A DNA stretch of 64,000 nucleotides. Origin: Sphingomonadales bacterium 28-55-16. Lineage in GTDB: Bacteria > Pseudomonadota > Alphaproteobacteria > Sphingomonadales > Sphingomonadaceae. The notes below the pieces were generated by a model. That model was not told where the DNA came from. It made no database searches and saw only the letters and a program-made list of their open reading frames with translations. The DNA lies in the NCBI GenBank assembly GCA_002278855.1, contig NCGG01000002.1, positions 124,001 to 188,000 of the forward strand, read 5' to 3'. The number at the start of each line of letters is the position of its first letter. The first letter of the stretch is position 1. Both the position numbers and the translations under genes were made by a program. Below, piece by piece: positions 45,408-55,079 of this stretch.

Positions 45408-46180
45408 GCTTTAATCTTGCCTTTGATGAACAGCTGGATTGCCCCTTCCTCGTCTTTGAACAGATTCGCGTCAATCCCGTAAACGCGGGCGAGGTTGGCG
45501 GCAGTGAGAACGTCCTTGACGCTGCCTTGCGCAAACAACTTGCCCTCATGCAGCAGCAATAGATGGTCGGCAAAGCGCACGGCATGGTGCAAGTCGTGCA
45601 GCACAGCTACAACGCCTTTTCCATCATTGGCCTGTCGCCGCAACAAACCCAAAATATCGAGTTGAAAGCCAGGATCGAGATTGGCCAGCGGTTCATCCGC
45701 CAATATCCATTGTGGTTCGCCAGCCAGCACCCGTGCCATGAGCACGCGCGCCCGCTCACCGCCGGACAGGGCTGTGACCACACGGTGGGCAAAGCCTTTG
45801 GTGGCGGTGGCCGACATCGCTGCAGATATCGCCCTGCGGTCGTCTATGGACGGCCCAGCGCCGCGCATATGCGGAATACGGCCAAGCGCAACCAGCGCCT
45901 CTGCCGTAATCGCCCAGTGCGTTTCTGCGCCTTGTGGTAAAAGGCCGATACGCTGGGCGCGGGCCGTTGCGGGCATGCTGCTGATGTCGGTGCCATCAAG
46001 GCTGGCGGTACCCGCATCGGGTTTCAACACGCCCGCAATGCACGAAAGCAAAGTTGATTTGCCCGCGCCATTGGGGCCAAGGATGACGCTGAGTTTTCCC
46101 GCCTCAAACGCTGCATCGATCCCATCCAAGCTCGGTTGGCGCGCATGGGCGAAGCTGAGATTTCGGACGGTCAGGGTCAT
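45404..46180 (-). CDS. btuD: Cobalamin ABC transporter ATP-binding protein
   Basis: 258 residues. Walker A LGPNGAGKST near 34-43, ABC signature LSGGERAR near 132-139, and Walker B WILADEP near 152-158. This FecE/BtuD-type ATPase energises import through BtuC. The cobalamin riboswitch upstream of the operon fixes the substrate class as corrinoids, although iron-siderophore ATPases look the same in isolation. Overlaps btuC and the phosphatase gene by four bases each. Confidence 0.9.
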   Translation of the reverse strand: MTLTVRNLSFAHARQPSLDGIDAAFEAGKLSVILGPNGAGKSTLLSCIAGVLKPDAGTASLDGTDISSMPATARAQRIGLLPQGAETHWAITAEALVALGRIPHMRGAGPSIDDRRAISAAMSATATKGFAHRVVTALSGGERARVLMARVLAGEPQWILADEPLANLDPGFQLDILGLLRRQANDGKGVVAVLHDLHHAVRFADHLLLLHEGKLFAQGSVKDVLTAANLARVYGIDANLFKDEEGAIQLFIKGKIKA

Positions 46181-47142
46181 ATGCTGCCCTTGCGATAACG
46201 CAGCAACAGCAGAAGAAAGAACGGTGCGCCCAGGACGGCCATGGCTATGCCAAGTCGCACTTCACCGGGGCCAGGGACCAAGCGGACCAGACTGTCGGCG
46301 GTGAGCGTTAACACCGCCCCGCCAAGCGCGGATGGCAGCAATATCCGTGATGGCTGTTCACCATAAATGGCGCGAATGAGGTGCGGGACGATCAACCCGA
46401 CAAAGCCGACCACGCCCGACACTGCGACTGATGCACCCACGGCAAGGCCAACACCAAATACGATGATCCATTGCAGCCGCATCAGGTCGATACCAAGGCT
46501 TTTTGCGCCATTTTCGCCCAATGTCAGCGCATCAAGCGCGCGGCCCGTGGAAAGCAAAAGGGCCGCGCCCAATGCCATGAAGGGCAGCGCCGTCCAAACG
46601 TCGGTCATCAACCGGTCGGTCAACGCCCCCATCAGCCAGTTGATGATCTCGCTCGCGGCAAACGGGTTCGGCGCAATGCTGATGACAAAGGCGGTCAGCG
46701 CACCCGCCAGCGTCGAAAGCACCATACCGCCAAGGATGAAGCCAATCGGTCCGCCGCCCCGCGATATTGCGAGGAGCAATGCTATGCTGGCGCCTGCACC
46801 AAGCATCGCAGAACCAAATAGCCCGAATGGCAGCATGTTGATGCCCAAATAAATCGCGAGGACCCCACCCAGCGCCGCGCTCGCCGACACGCCGAGCACC
46901 GTCGGGTCAGCAAGCGGATTGCGCAAATAGCCCTGCATCACTGCACCCGATAGCCCAAGAACCGCGCCGATACACAGCCCGAGGACCGCGCGGGGTAAGC
47001 GCAGTTCAAGGAAAATCCAGCCATCGGCATTGTCCGCGGCCCAAGCAGTCGGCCAAATCCACACCTTGCCTGCCATCAGCGACACTAAGAACGCCGCGCA
47101 TAAGAGCAGCGGCAGAAGGGGTGTCAGCGCACGCGCCTTCAT
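46177..47142 (-). CDS. btuC: Cobalamin ABC transporter permease
   Basis: 321 residues, FecCD-family permease with about nine to ten hydrophobic helices spread over the length. LRLPRAVLGLCIGAVLGLSGAVMQGYLRNPLADPTVLGVS near 47-86 is the family signature, and VSGVVGFVGLIVPHLIR near 241-257 is the cytoplasmic coupling region. It starts inside the btuF stop and ends inside the btuD start. Confidence 0.92.
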   Translation of the reverse strand: MKARALTPLLPLLLCAAFLVSLMAGKVWIWPTAWAADNADGWIFLELRLPRAVLGLCIGAVLGLSGAVMQGYLRNPLADPTVLGVSASAALGGVLAIYLGINMLPFGLFGSAMLGAGASIALLLAISRGGGPIGFILGGMVLSTLAGALTAFVISIAPNPFAASEIINWLMGALTDRLMTDVWTALPFMALGAALLLSTGRALDALTLGENGAKSLGIDLMRLQWIIVFGVGLAVGASVAVSGVVGFVGLIVPHLIRAIYGEQPSRILLPSALGGAVLTLTADSLVRLVPGPGEVRLGIAMAVLGAPFFLLLLLRYRKGSI

Positions 47143-47975
47143 GGCGTTGCCCTTGGAAAAGAGGCGCGTGTCTGCGACAATATTGCGGACACTTTCATGA
47201 TCGTTGGTCCGCCGCAGAATAACAGCCGATCCGGAAAGTCCACAATTTGCGTGCGGTCGCCCACATGGCGGAGCAGTTTCTGCCGCGCGTCCAATGCATG
47301 GGCATCGGCGCCGCGTGCGCCGGTTGGCATGAATATAACCTGTGGCGGGTTGCGCACTAAAGTCTCCAACGGCAGCACAGCCCAGGCGGATAGGCCATAT
47401 TGCGCGCTGGCATTGCGAAACCCGTGGCGCGCCAATAATTCGTCCTGCAACGTGCCCTTACCCGCCACAAATCCGCCATTTTGCCAGATGATGGCCGATA
47501 CGGGCGGACCCGGCCTTTGGGTGTCGGGTAGAGAATCCGCAATGTCGGAAATCAGCGCTTCTCCAGCATCTACCCTGCCGAGTGCGGCAGCGATCGTCCG
47601 GATCTGCTGCATGTCTTCGGCGATCGTTGGCGCGACCCCTAATGCGACTGTTCTGACGCCAGCGCGGGCCAAGGCGGCGTTGGCACCTGAAGACGCTAGA
47701 TTTCCGGTGAGCACCAACTTGGGCCGCGCCAGCAGCAGTTCTTCGGCGCCTGAACCCATGGCGGGCAATTGCGCAGACCATGCCAGAGGCGCAGATGCGC
47801 TTTCGGGATCATGCGAATAGCTGCTGACGGCGGTGACCTGTCCGGGCAAGGCGATTTCGGCCAACACGGCATCAATGCAGGGATTGTTCGACACGACCCC
47901 ATTGGGCGCAACAACGGGTTGGCTGGCGCATCCGGCCAAGACAAAAGCAGACAGGAGGCACCAGCCCAAACGCAT
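47139..47975 (-). CDS. btuF: Cobalamin-binding periplasmic lipoprotein
   Basis: 278 residues. Lipoprotein signal ending at Cys16 (FVLAGC). Substrate-binding protein of the BtuF/FecB type: LARPKLVLTGNL near 81 and LVRNPPQVIFMPTGARG near 209. The family has two lobes linked by a long helix. TGATG overlap with btuB upstream and ATGA overlap with btuC downstream, so it is expressed from the riboswitch-controlled message. Confidence 0.88.
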   Translation of the reverse strand: MRLGWCLLSAFVLAGCASQPVVAPNGVVSNNPCIDAVLAEIALPGQVTAVSSYSHDPESASAPLAWSAQLPAMGSGAEELLLARPKLVLTGNLASSGANAALARAGVRTVALGVAPTIAEDMQQIRTIAAALGRVDAGEALISDIADSLPDTQRPGPPVSAIIWQNGGFVAGKGTLQDELLARHGFRNASAQYGLSAWAVLPLETLVRNPPQVIFMPTGARGADAHALDARQKLLRHVGDRTQIVDFPDRLLFCGGPTIMKVSAILSQTRASFPRATP

Positions 47976-49816
47976 CAGAATTTGGTCCTGACGCCGATGG
48001 TGGCATGGCGACCAAAGCTGTTATAGCCTGACACCACGGTGTAATCTGCATTGAACAGATTATCGACGCGGCCATAGACCTCCAGCTGGTCATTCAACGG
48101 CATCGACCCCCGAAGCCCGACCAAAGCATAGCCATTCAACCGGACATTGTTGGCCTTATCATCAAAGCTGTGGCCGATGATCAGCAGGCTGCTGCCGAGC
48201 GATAGGCCGAAGGGCGCCTGCCAGTCTGCGGACAGGCTTAAGCTGTTTTGTGGACGTAATGTCTGCCGCTTGCCCGCATCGGCCCCCGCGCTGCGGTTGA
48301 TTGCGTCCACCCGCGTGTAGCTTGCGCGGATGTCGAGCGTGTTGGTGGGCGTTAGATTTATCCCTGCCTCAAGTCCGGTCGAGGCGACCTTGTCGATATT
48401 TTCGGACTGGGCCGTGACCGACGAATATGCGATCAGATCATTGCTGCGGCGGTTGAAATAGGTCGCGAACAGTTGCGCCTCATTCTCCAGAAATTGATGT
48501 TCGACGCCCAAATCGAAATTGCGTGCGGTTTCGGGCTTGAGTTGCGGATTGCCATAAGGCGGTTGCCCCTCGGTCAGCGTCGGTGCGCGAAAGCCTTCGC
48601 CATATGTCGCGCGGAACATGGTCCGCCCGTCATTGGGCGTAAAGGCTGCATTGCCGCCCAAGGTCGTCTGCCCGCCATAATCGCTATAGGCATCATGGCG
48701 GAGGCCAGCGGTGAGCGTGAGACCCATGACCGGACGCACAAGGATTTGGCCAAAGCCGCTGACAACATCGTTGCGGGCAATATCGGGGGCTGCGCCTTCG
48801 AACGAGATGCTGGCAAATGTCCGTTCATATGCACCGCCAGCGACAAATGTCAGGGCTGCGTCCACATCAAATGCCGCATGATACTCTGCCCGGTCAATGG
48901 CGCCGCGAACGTTGAAATTATAGAAACTGAACGCGATGGGGTCAGTGCCAATGCGCTTTAAGTCGGTGCGGGTATAGGCAATCCGGTTGTGCAGACGGCC
49001 ATCGAGCAATGCAAACTGCGCGCCGATATAGCCGACAAATTGACGGTTGCGCGAAACGGGCAAGCCATTGGCACCAACGCCAAACTCGGAGTCAGCTTCA
49101 ACCCGCGCGCGGTTATAATAGGACCGGAAATCCAAAATGAAGCTGTCGCTGACATGCACCTTCAACCGGGCATTGGCGGTCGCATTGGCATAGCCATCGC
49201 GTTCGGTGCCACCTGCGAGCGCCGAAATGCCGTCACTTTTGACAAATGCGCCGCCCACACTGCCTTCTAAAGCACCGCTGGTCCCCGCGATATTGGCGTT
49301 CAGCCTTTTGGTATCATAGCTTCCATATTCGGACGCCATCCGGCCTTCGAAGCCGTTCGTCGGCGCAATGGATTGAACATTTACGACACCGCCAATCGCT
49401 TGACTGCCCCAGATCACCGAATTTGGCCCACGCAGAATTTCAACGCGCCCGATATTGCCTGTCATCAATGCGCCAAAGTCAAACGCGCCATTTGGGCTGG
49501 TTAGGTCGTTGATCCGCACGCCGTCGATGAGGACGAGGGTTTGTGCGCTGCTCCCCCCGCGGATGAAGGCGCTGGTCTGGCCGCCGAGCCCGCCGCGTGT
49601 GGCAATGCTGACGCCCGGAACGGTCTGCAGGGCATCTGCGATAGTCGGGCTCTGCAACTGGTCTAGCCGGTCGCGACTTACGATCTCAATCGCTTGGCCT
49701 GTTTCCGATCGCGGCTGTTCAAAGCCGCTCGCCGTCACAACAATTTCGTCCTCTTGCGGTTGCGCAAAGGCGGTCATCGGCAGCATCGCAAGCGCGGCTG
49801 CCGTATATTTTAACAT
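47975..49816 (-). CDS. btuB: TonB-dependent vitamin B12 receptor
   Basis: Outer-membrane importer of corrinoids. 613 residues from ATG 49816, or two codons longer from GTG 49822 after GGAGAT; a longer frame would cross the riboswitch leader. Signal peptide MLKYTAAALAMLPMTAFA, TonB box EDEIVVTA near 21-28, plug with RVEILRGPNSVIWGSQAIGGVVNV near 119-142, barrel to a terminal Phe (TIGVRTKF). First gene of the operon after the cobalamin riboswitch. Confidence 0.92.
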   Translation of the reverse strand: MLKYTAAALAMLPMTAFAQPQEDEIVVTASGFEQPRSETGQAIEIVSRDRLDQLQSPTIADALQTVPGVSIATRGGLGGQTSAFIRGGSSAQTLVLIDGVRINDLTSPNGAFDFGALMTGNIGRVEILRGPNSVIWGSQAIGGVVNVQSIAPTNGFEGRMASEYGSYDTKRLNANIAGTSGALEGSVGGAFVKSDGISALAGGTERDGYANATANARLKVHVSDSFILDFRSYYNRARVEADSEFGVGANGLPVSRNRQFVGYIGAQFALLDGRLHNRIAYTRTDLKRIGTDPIAFSFYNFNVRGAIDRAEYHAAFDVDAALTFVAGGAYERTFASISFEGAAPDIARNDVVSGFGQILVRPVMGLTLTAGLRHDAYSDYGGQTTLGGNAAFTPNDGRTMFRATYGEGFRAPTLTEGQPPYGNPQLKPETARNFDLGVEHQFLENEAQLFATYFNRRSNDLIAYSSVTAQSENIDKVASTGLEAGINLTPTNTLDIRASYTRVDAINRSAGADAGKRQTLRPQNSLSLSADWQAPFGLSLGSSLLIIGHSFDDKANNVRLNGYALVGLRGSMPLNDQLEVYGRVDNLFNADYTVVSGYNSFGRHATIGVRTKF

Positions 49817-49914
49817 GGTCACGGATATATCTCCTTCGCATGACGTCCAAACACATGTCGTCACGCGGAGGAAAACCCCGATTGCGCCAGTGTCCCGCAA
49901 GCACAAAGGACAAA

Positions 49915-50110
49915 CCGCAATCAGGCAGGTCTCCTGGCTCCCGGGTCAGTGCCTTTGCCCCGCCTTCCCAGTTTCACGGTTTCCCGTTTCGCCAGTGGCA
50001 TTTGGAGCAAAAGCTCGCCGGTTACAGTTGCGGGAACAGCGCCGGATTTTCATCGGCTTCCCTATTATCCACGCTCTCGCGTAGACCTGGTGCGTATACA
50101 GAGGCTAGTC
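49915..50110 (-). promoter_or_regulatory. Cobalamin (adenosylcobalamin) riboswitch
   Basis: All hallmark blocks occur in order on the minus strand: AGGGAAGCCGATGAAAATCC (about 50070-50051), CGCTGTTCCCGCAACTGTAA with the B12 box (about 50048-50029), a GAGC...GCCACTG segment (about 50013-49995), GGGAAGGCGGGG (about 49973-49962), GACCCGGGAGCCAGGAGACC and CTGCCTGA (about 49947-49920). It is 100 bases before btuB. Such elements reduce expression of uptake genes when B12 is plentiful. Confidence 0.95.
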
Positions 50111-50150
50111 GGCTTTTCGGGGGAGAGCAAGGGGGCAACGCGGCGCGCGT

Positions 50151-50747
50151 TTAGTGCCGCGTTTTGCCAGGACGCTGCATACCCCAAAATTGGGGACCTT
50201 CGGGTACTTGCCAGCTGTGTTTGATCGCAAAGCCAAAGCTTTGGTACAGTGGAATATTATGCTCATCCGCGGTTTCCAAATAAGCGGGCAGGCCATCCTG
50301 ATCGGCGCGTTCCAGTCCGGCGCGGATTGCAGCTCCGCCATAACCCTTGCCCTGAAAGGCGGGGTCGCACCCAGCATAATGCAGATACCAAACAGGCTCT
50401 TTTGGCAGATGTTTTTCGATCAAGTCCGCAACTTCAAGCCCGCGCAAAATCGAGAAACGCAATTGTTGGACAAAGGGAATGAGGTTCCGTGCCGTATCGA
50501 ACAGGCTGTCGCGTGCTTGGCCAGGGCCGCGCCACAAGGTCACCGCCTCAATACCCTCAGTACCAAACACGGCGCCTTTGCGATGTTCGTCGCGCAGGAA
50601 CAAATGAAATGCACCGGCCAGCCGCCGTGCCCGCAATTGGGGGTCGGGTATAACATAGCTCCAACCCGATTCATTCTGGAACGCACGCGCCAATGTCTCG
50701 GCGATGTCCAGATTATCGGTTGGCTGCAATAACCGTGCGTGCGGCAA
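50151..50747 (-). CDS. GNAT family N-acetyltransferase
   Basis: 198 residues from a TTG start at 50747, three bases after the stop of the molybdenum hydroxylase subunit and preceded by AAAGGG. The acetyl-CoA loop GKGYGGAAIRAGLERAD lies near 132-148 (Q/RxxGxG/A type). The N-terminal ARLLQPTDNLDIAETLARAF is typical. Substrate unknown. Co-transcription with the hydroxylase is likely by spacing; a functional link is not evident. It ends 40 bases before the cobalamin riboswitch of the next operon. Confidence 0.85.
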   Translation of the reverse strand: MPHARLLQPTDNLDIAETLARAFQNESGWSYVIPDPQLRARRLAGAFHLFLRDEHRKGAVFGTEGIEAVTLWRGPGQARDSLFDTARNLIPFVQQLRFSILRGLEVADLIEKHLPKEPVWYLHYAGCDPAFQGKGYGGAAIRAGLERADQDGLPAYLETADEHNIPLYQSFGFAIKHSWQVPEGPQFWGMQRPGKTRH

Positions 50748-50749
50748 AA

Positions 50750-52996
50750 TTACCCTTTCGCCTGCGTCATAATTGGCAGGTTGCGCACACGTTTGCCGGT
50801 TGCCGCGAACAGCGCATTGGCCAAGGCCGGCGCCGCTGGTGGCACGCCGGGTTCACCAATGCCGCCCATATCTGCGCCGCTGTTCAGGAAATATATGTCC
50901 TGCACCAACGGCGATTGCGCCATTTTCAACAACAGATAATCCGACAAATTGCTTTGCTGCACCGCGCCTTTGTCGAGCGTGATGGCTTCACCAATGGCAG
51001 AAGACAGGCCCATGATCGTGCCGCCTTCAATCTGTGCCTGCGCTGCATCGGGGTTCACGATACTGCCCGCGTCGACGACCGTGGTCACTTTGTGGACCAT
51101 TGGCATGCCGTCTTCGCCGACCGAAGCTTCGATCACATGCGCGACGATGGTTTTGAAACTTTCGACCAAAGCAACGCCGCGTCCGCGTCCGGCTGGCAAG
51201 GGCGTGCCCCATCCGCTGCGCGTGGCGACTTCGTCCAACACACGCATATGCCGCGATCCCGCTTTCAAATGGTTGCGACGGAAGGCAACGGGGTCTTCGC
51301 CAGCGGCGTGCGCAAGTTCATCCATGAAGCTTTCATTATAAAAGCCTTGCTGCGTCGAGTTTACCGAACGCCATGCGCCCGTATTCTGGTTTGAGACATG
51401 TGCAAAATGCCGGCGTGACACGGCAGGCAAGACGTATGGGAATACGGTCTCGTCTTCGGCGCTTTCGGGTTGTACATAATTATTTTGATAGGCGGCAATC
51501 CGCTTTTTATCGGTCAGCGATGCCGTCAGCACCGCAGAGCTTTGTGGGCGATAGGCGCCTTGGGCGACTTCTTCCTCACGGCTCCAGATCAGCTTGACCG
51601 GATAGGGCAACTGCATCGCAAGCTTCGTCACTTGGCCTACAATTTCCATATACATCGGCAAACGCCGACCAAAGCTGCCGCCGATGATCATGGGGTGGAA
51701 GGTGACATTGTCGGCATCCAAACCGGACACTTCGACCGCCGCCATTTTGGTCGCTAACGGGTCTTGCATCCCGCCCCAAATGTTGAGCTTGCCATCCTTG
51801 AAATGCGCGGTAAGCGCAAAGGGCTCCATCATCGCATGGTGGAGAAACGGCACCTGATATTTCGCTTCGATCGGCTTGGCACCGAGCCCGGCTTTGACAT
51901 CGCCTGCGCCGGCTTCATTATCGGCCGCACCTTTGGCAATTAGAGCGTCATGCGCTGTAAAAATGGATGCGGTCGAAACGCCCGCATTGCCGCCATCGCT
52001 GAAGCTGGGCGACAACGCGCGCAGGCCCGAAATGGCGGGCCAATAGCCCTTACCGATCACGGCCACCGCATCATCCAGCTTGATGACTTTTTCCACGCCT
52101 TTGATGGCCAATGCCGGCGCGGTGTCGACCGACGTCAGCTTGCCACCGCGCACGGGCGCAGCCATGATGGTTGCAACGCGCATGTCGGGCAGGGCGAAAT
52201 CCATGCCATATTGGGCGGTGCCATCCACCTTCGCCGGGATATCCAAACGCGCGATAGATTGGCGCATCAGGCGATATTGCTCAGGATCCTTAAGCTTTGG
52301 CGCATTGTCGAGTGACAAGGTCGCGGCTTCCGCCGCCAACTCGCCATAACGTAGCGTGCGGCTTGATTTGGCGTGGATGACCTTGCTGTCTTGCGTGGTC
52401 AGTTCAGCCGCAGGGACATTCAAACGCTTGGCAGCGGTTTCAATCAATGCGAGCCGCGTTGCCGCGCCGACCTTTTGAAATGTTTGCTGCCCCGTGAAGC
52501 GCAACGCGCTTGAACCGCCCGTGATTTGCAGGTTCATTTGCCGCGCGATGAATGACAAAAAGGATGCTGGAACACCATTGATGATCGCAGGCTGCCCTGT
52601 CATTTCACTCAGAAAACCGCGACCCAGGCCAACATTAGCAAAAGAGGGTTCCGCAGGTGCAGACACCAAGCGCACCTGATCCCATGCGGCGTCGAGTTCC
52701 TCGGCAAGCATCTGTGCCAGGCCGGTGTTTGACCCCTGACCAATGTCGGTATGCGGCGAATAAATGGTGATGCTGTCATCCTCACCGATTTTCAGCCATG
52801 TTGCAAAAACATGTTCGCCTTTGCCAGCGATGCGTGCCTTTGCATCTTTTGCAGCGTTGCTGTCCGCAATAGCTATACCGAACAAGCCAGCGCCCACAAT
52901 TGCGACGCCGCCGATCAGGAAGGCGCGGCGCTTCACGCCCTTGCGTTTTACAGGTGACGCTGCTGGTGTGATATCAGGTGTAGGGTTATCGGCCAT
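50750..52996 (-). CDS. Molybdenum hydroxylase large subunit, isoquinoline 1-oxidoreductase/aldehyde-dehydrogenase type
   Basis: 748 residues with a Tat signal (KRRAFLIGGVAIVGAGL, about 20-40), so exported. Molybdopterin-cytosine-dinucleotide subunit of the xanthine-oxidase superfamily: TDIGQGSNTGLAQMLAEEL near 83-101, GSFGRRLPMYMEIVGQ near 430, RSVNSTQQGFYNESFMDELAHAAG near 538, and GIGEPGVPPAAPALANAL near 716. The pattern matches IorB-type two-subunit enzymes lacking an FAD subunit, which pass electrons to a periplasmic acceptor. Stop/start overlap by one base with the 2Fe-2S subunit. Substrate unknown. Confidence 0.88.
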   Translation of the reverse strand: MADNPTPDITPAASPVKRKGVKRRAFLIGGVAIVGAGLFGIAIADSNAAKDAKARIAGKGEHVFATWLKIGEDDSITIYSPHTDIGQGSNTGLAQMLAEELDAAWDQVRLVSAPAEPSFANVGLGRGFLSEMTGQPAIINGVPASFLSFIARQMNLQITGGSSALRFTGQQTFQKVGAATRLALIETAAKRLNVPAAELTTQDSKVIHAKSSRTLRYGELAAEAATLSLDNAPKLKDPEQYRLMRQSIARLDIPAKVDGTAQYGMDFALPDMRVATIMAAPVRGGKLTSVDTAPALAIKGVEKVIKLDDAVAVIGKGYWPAISGLRALSPSFSDGGNAGVSTASIFTAHDALIAKGAADNEAGAGDVKAGLGAKPIEAKYQVPFLHHAMMEPFALTAHFKDGKLNIWGGMQDPLATKMAAVEVSGLDADNVTFHPMIIGGSFGRRLPMYMEIVGQVTKLAMQLPYPVKLIWSREEEVAQGAYRPQSSAVLTASLTDKKRIAAYQNNYVQPESAEDETVFPYVLPAVSRRHFAHVSNQNTGAWRSVNSTQQGFYNESFMDELAHAAGEDPVAFRRNHLKAGSRHMRVLDEVATRSGWGTPLPAGRGRGVALVESFKTIVAHVIEASVGEDGMPMVHKVTTVVDAGSIVNPDAAQAQIEGGTIMGLSSAIGEAITLDKGAVQQSNLSDYLLLKMAQSPLVQDIYFLNSGADMGGIGEPGVPPAAPALANALFAATGKRVRNLPIMTQAKG

Positions 52997-53478
52997 CAGA
53001 CGGCTCCTTCCGCAGCTTTGGCCGCTTGCCCTGTTGCCGCATGGATCGCCTTGCGAATGCGGGGATAGGTACCACAGCGGCAGATGTTGGTCATCGCCGC
53101 ATCAATTTGTGCGTCGCTTGGGCGGCCTGTTTTTTCGATGAGCGCGACTGCGGCCATGATTTGTCCGGACTGGCAATAGCCGCACTGCGGCACTTGCGCG
53201 GCAATCCAAGCCTGTTGAACCGCATGCAGCGTTCCGTCGGCGGACTTCAGGCCTTCAATCGTGGTAATCGATTTGCCTGCGACGTCGCTAATGGGGACGC
53301 TGCACGAACGGGTGGGTTCGCCGTTGACATGGACGGTGCACGCGCCACATGCCGCAACGCCGCAACCGAATTTTGTGCCCGTCAGGCCAAGCTCTTCGCG
53401 AATGACCCAAAGCAATGGTGTATCAGGTTCGGCGGACAGTGCGACCGTCTTTCCGTTAATTGACGTCTGAATTGCCAT
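52996..53478 (-). CDS. Molybdenum hydroxylase 2Fe-2S subunit
   Basis: 160 residues from ATG 53478. Two iron-sulfur clusters: plant-ferredoxin type at Cys39, Cys44, Cys47 and Cys59 ([15 protein letters not shown]), and the alpha-helical cluster at Cys99, Cys102, Cys133 and Cys135 (CGYCQSGQ and CRCGTY). All ligands are present. Its own Tat signal is absent, as usual, because it is exported together with the large subunit. Divergent from xdhC. Confidence 0.93.
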   Translation of the reverse strand: MAIQTSINGKTVALSAEPDTPLLWVIREELGLTGTKFGCGVAACGACTVHVNGEPTRSCSVPISDVAGKSITTIEGLKSADGTLHAVQQAWIAAQVPQCGYCQSGQIMAAVALIEKTGRPSDAQIDAAMTNICRCGTYPRIRKAIHAATGQAAKAAEGAV

Positions 53479-53547
53479 GTGCACAAGCTCCCACCTTACA
53501 TTGCGTTTCATATAGCAACGCTTCGACCTCTTTGCTAGCGGTTAGCC

Positions 53548-54486
53548 ATGCAGACGGGCAGTGCCAATCATGATCGTATCCTCGCCGCCGCAATCGATTG
53601 GGCTGGCGCGCCTATGGCGATTGCGACGGTGGTCGAAACATGGAAGTCGGCGCCGTGCCCAGTGGGCACGCATATGCTGGTTCATGCCGATGGACGTTTT
53701 GTGGGATCCGTATCGGGCGGCTGTGTTGAGGCCGATGTGCTGGAACGCGCGCAGATGGTCCTATCTGGCGCGCCGGCAATCGTGCGCCGCTATGGCGTGG
53801 CCGACGATGCGGCGTGGGACGTTGGATTGCCCTGTGGCGGGGACATTCAGGTGCTGGTGCAGCCTGTGTCGGCGGACGGATTTCCAGAAGGCCTGTTTAA
53901 CGCCATCGTCAACGCACGCGGCAATGGAGCAAAATTGACCGTCGTCACCGATCTGGCCACTGGCCGCAGCAGGATAACGCAGGATGCCGCGGCAGACGGC
54001 TTTGTGAATGTCTATTATCCCGCGCGCCGGTTGTTGATTATCGGCGCGGTGGAGATCGCGGCGGCTTTATCGGCGATTGCTGTCTCGCAAGGCATTGATG
54101 TCACCTTATGCGACCCGCGCGGAAGGTTTTTAACGGCGGACCGTTTCCCCGACGTGCGGCTTGATGACCGCTGGCCCGACGAAGCCGTTAACGCCTTCGC
54201 GCCCGATAGCCGAAGCGCGATTGTAACGTTAAGCCATGACCCCAAAATTGACGACCCTGCATTGATGTCGGCATTGGCGAGCCCTGCGGCTTATGTCGCT
54301 GCGCTTGGCTCTGTACGGTCGCATCAGGCGCGGCTATCCAGGCTGACTGCGGCGGGGGTCAGTACGGACCTATGCGCGCGGATTGAGGGGCCCGCAGGCG
54401 TTGCAATTAACGCGATCAGCGCGCCGGAAATCGCACTGTCGATTGCGGGTGGAATGATCCGCGCGTTCAATATGGGCCTGCGTTGA
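53548..54486 (+). CDS. XdhC/CoxI family molybdenum-cofactor insertion protein
   Basis: 312 residues. The N-terminal XdhC/CoxI domain has PVGTHMLVHADGRFVGSVSGGCVEADV near 33-59; the C-terminal Rossmann-like domain has RRLLIIGAVEIAAALSAIAVSQGIDVTLCDPRG near 158-190. XdhC proteins load sulfurated Moco into xanthine-oxidase-family enzymes, fitting the divergent hydroxylase subunits. The stop overlaps the start of the MocA-like gene by one base. Confidence 0.88.
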   Translation: MQTGSANHDRILAAAIDWAGAPMAIATVVETWKSAPCPVGTHMLVHADGRFVGSVSGGCVEADVLERAQMVLSGAPAIVRRYGVADDAAWDVGLPCGGDIQVLVQPVSADGFPEGLFNAIVNARGNGAKLTVVTDLATGRSRITQDAAADGFVNVYYPARRLLIIGAVEIAAALSAIAVSQGIDVTLCDPRGRFLTADRFPDVRLDDRWPDEAVNAFAPDSRSAIVTLSHDPKIDDPALMSALASPAAYVAALGSVRSHQARLSRLTAAGVSTDLCARIEGPAGVAINAISAPEIALSIAGGMIRAFNMGLR

Positions 54487-55079
54487 TGGACATAAAGGAC
54501 GTCGCAATCGTCGTCCTCGCCGCGGGCAATGCGCGCCGTTTTGGTGCGGATAAGTTGATGGCCGATCTCGACGGCATGCCGCTTGGCCTCCACGCCGCGG
54601 CGCAGTTGGCGCAGCTGGGTGCCGCCGCGCATTTCGCGCTGTGCCAACCGAGCGCAGCGATTGCACCACATTTTCTGCAGCTGGGTTTCACGATCGTTGA
54701 AAACCGGCACGTCGAAAAGGGCCTATCGGGTTCGCTGCATCTGGCGGTTGCGGCCGCGGCACAGACCAAAGCGCAGGCGTTGCTGATTACGCTTGCCGAT
54801 ATGCCATGCGTTGCGCTGGCCCATGTCGCGGCGCTGATTGCGGCCTGTGACGGCGAGATACTTGCGTCCTCTGACGGAATCCAATCGATGCCGCCCGCTA
54901 TTTTCCCGCGCGACAGCTGGCCACACTTGCTGGAAACCGAGGGTGATGCTGGCGCACGGCCTATTCTTTCGAATGTCAGCACGCTAACCGCGCCCTTGGG
55001 CAGCCTGCGGGACATTGACACGCCAGATGATTTGACGGCTTCAAAAGCACGTCCGCTTGGCATAGACCCAGCGTCATGA
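54486..55079 (+). CDS. mocA: Molybdenum cofactor cytidylyltransferase, MocA-like
   Basis: Adds CMP to molybdopterin to make the cytosine-dinucleotide form used by the xanthine-oxidase superfamily. 197 residues from ATG 54486. The nucleotide-binding VLAAGNARRFGADKLMADLDG (about 9-29), SGSLHLAVAAA near 81 and ITLADMPC near 101 match the MocA/MobA-type fold. ATGA overlap with the following TPR-sulfotransferase gene. Function is supported by XdhC and the divergent hydroxylase. Confidence 0.87.
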   Translation: MDIKDVAIVVLAAGNARRFGADKLMADLDGMPLGLHAAAQLAQLGAAAHFALCQPSAAIAPHFLQLGFTIVENRHVEKGLSGSLHLAVAAAAQTKAQALLITLADMPCVALAHVAALIAACDGEILASSDGIQSMPPAIFPRDSWPHLLETEGDAGARPILSNVSTLTAPLGSLRDIDTPDDLTASKARPLGIDPAS

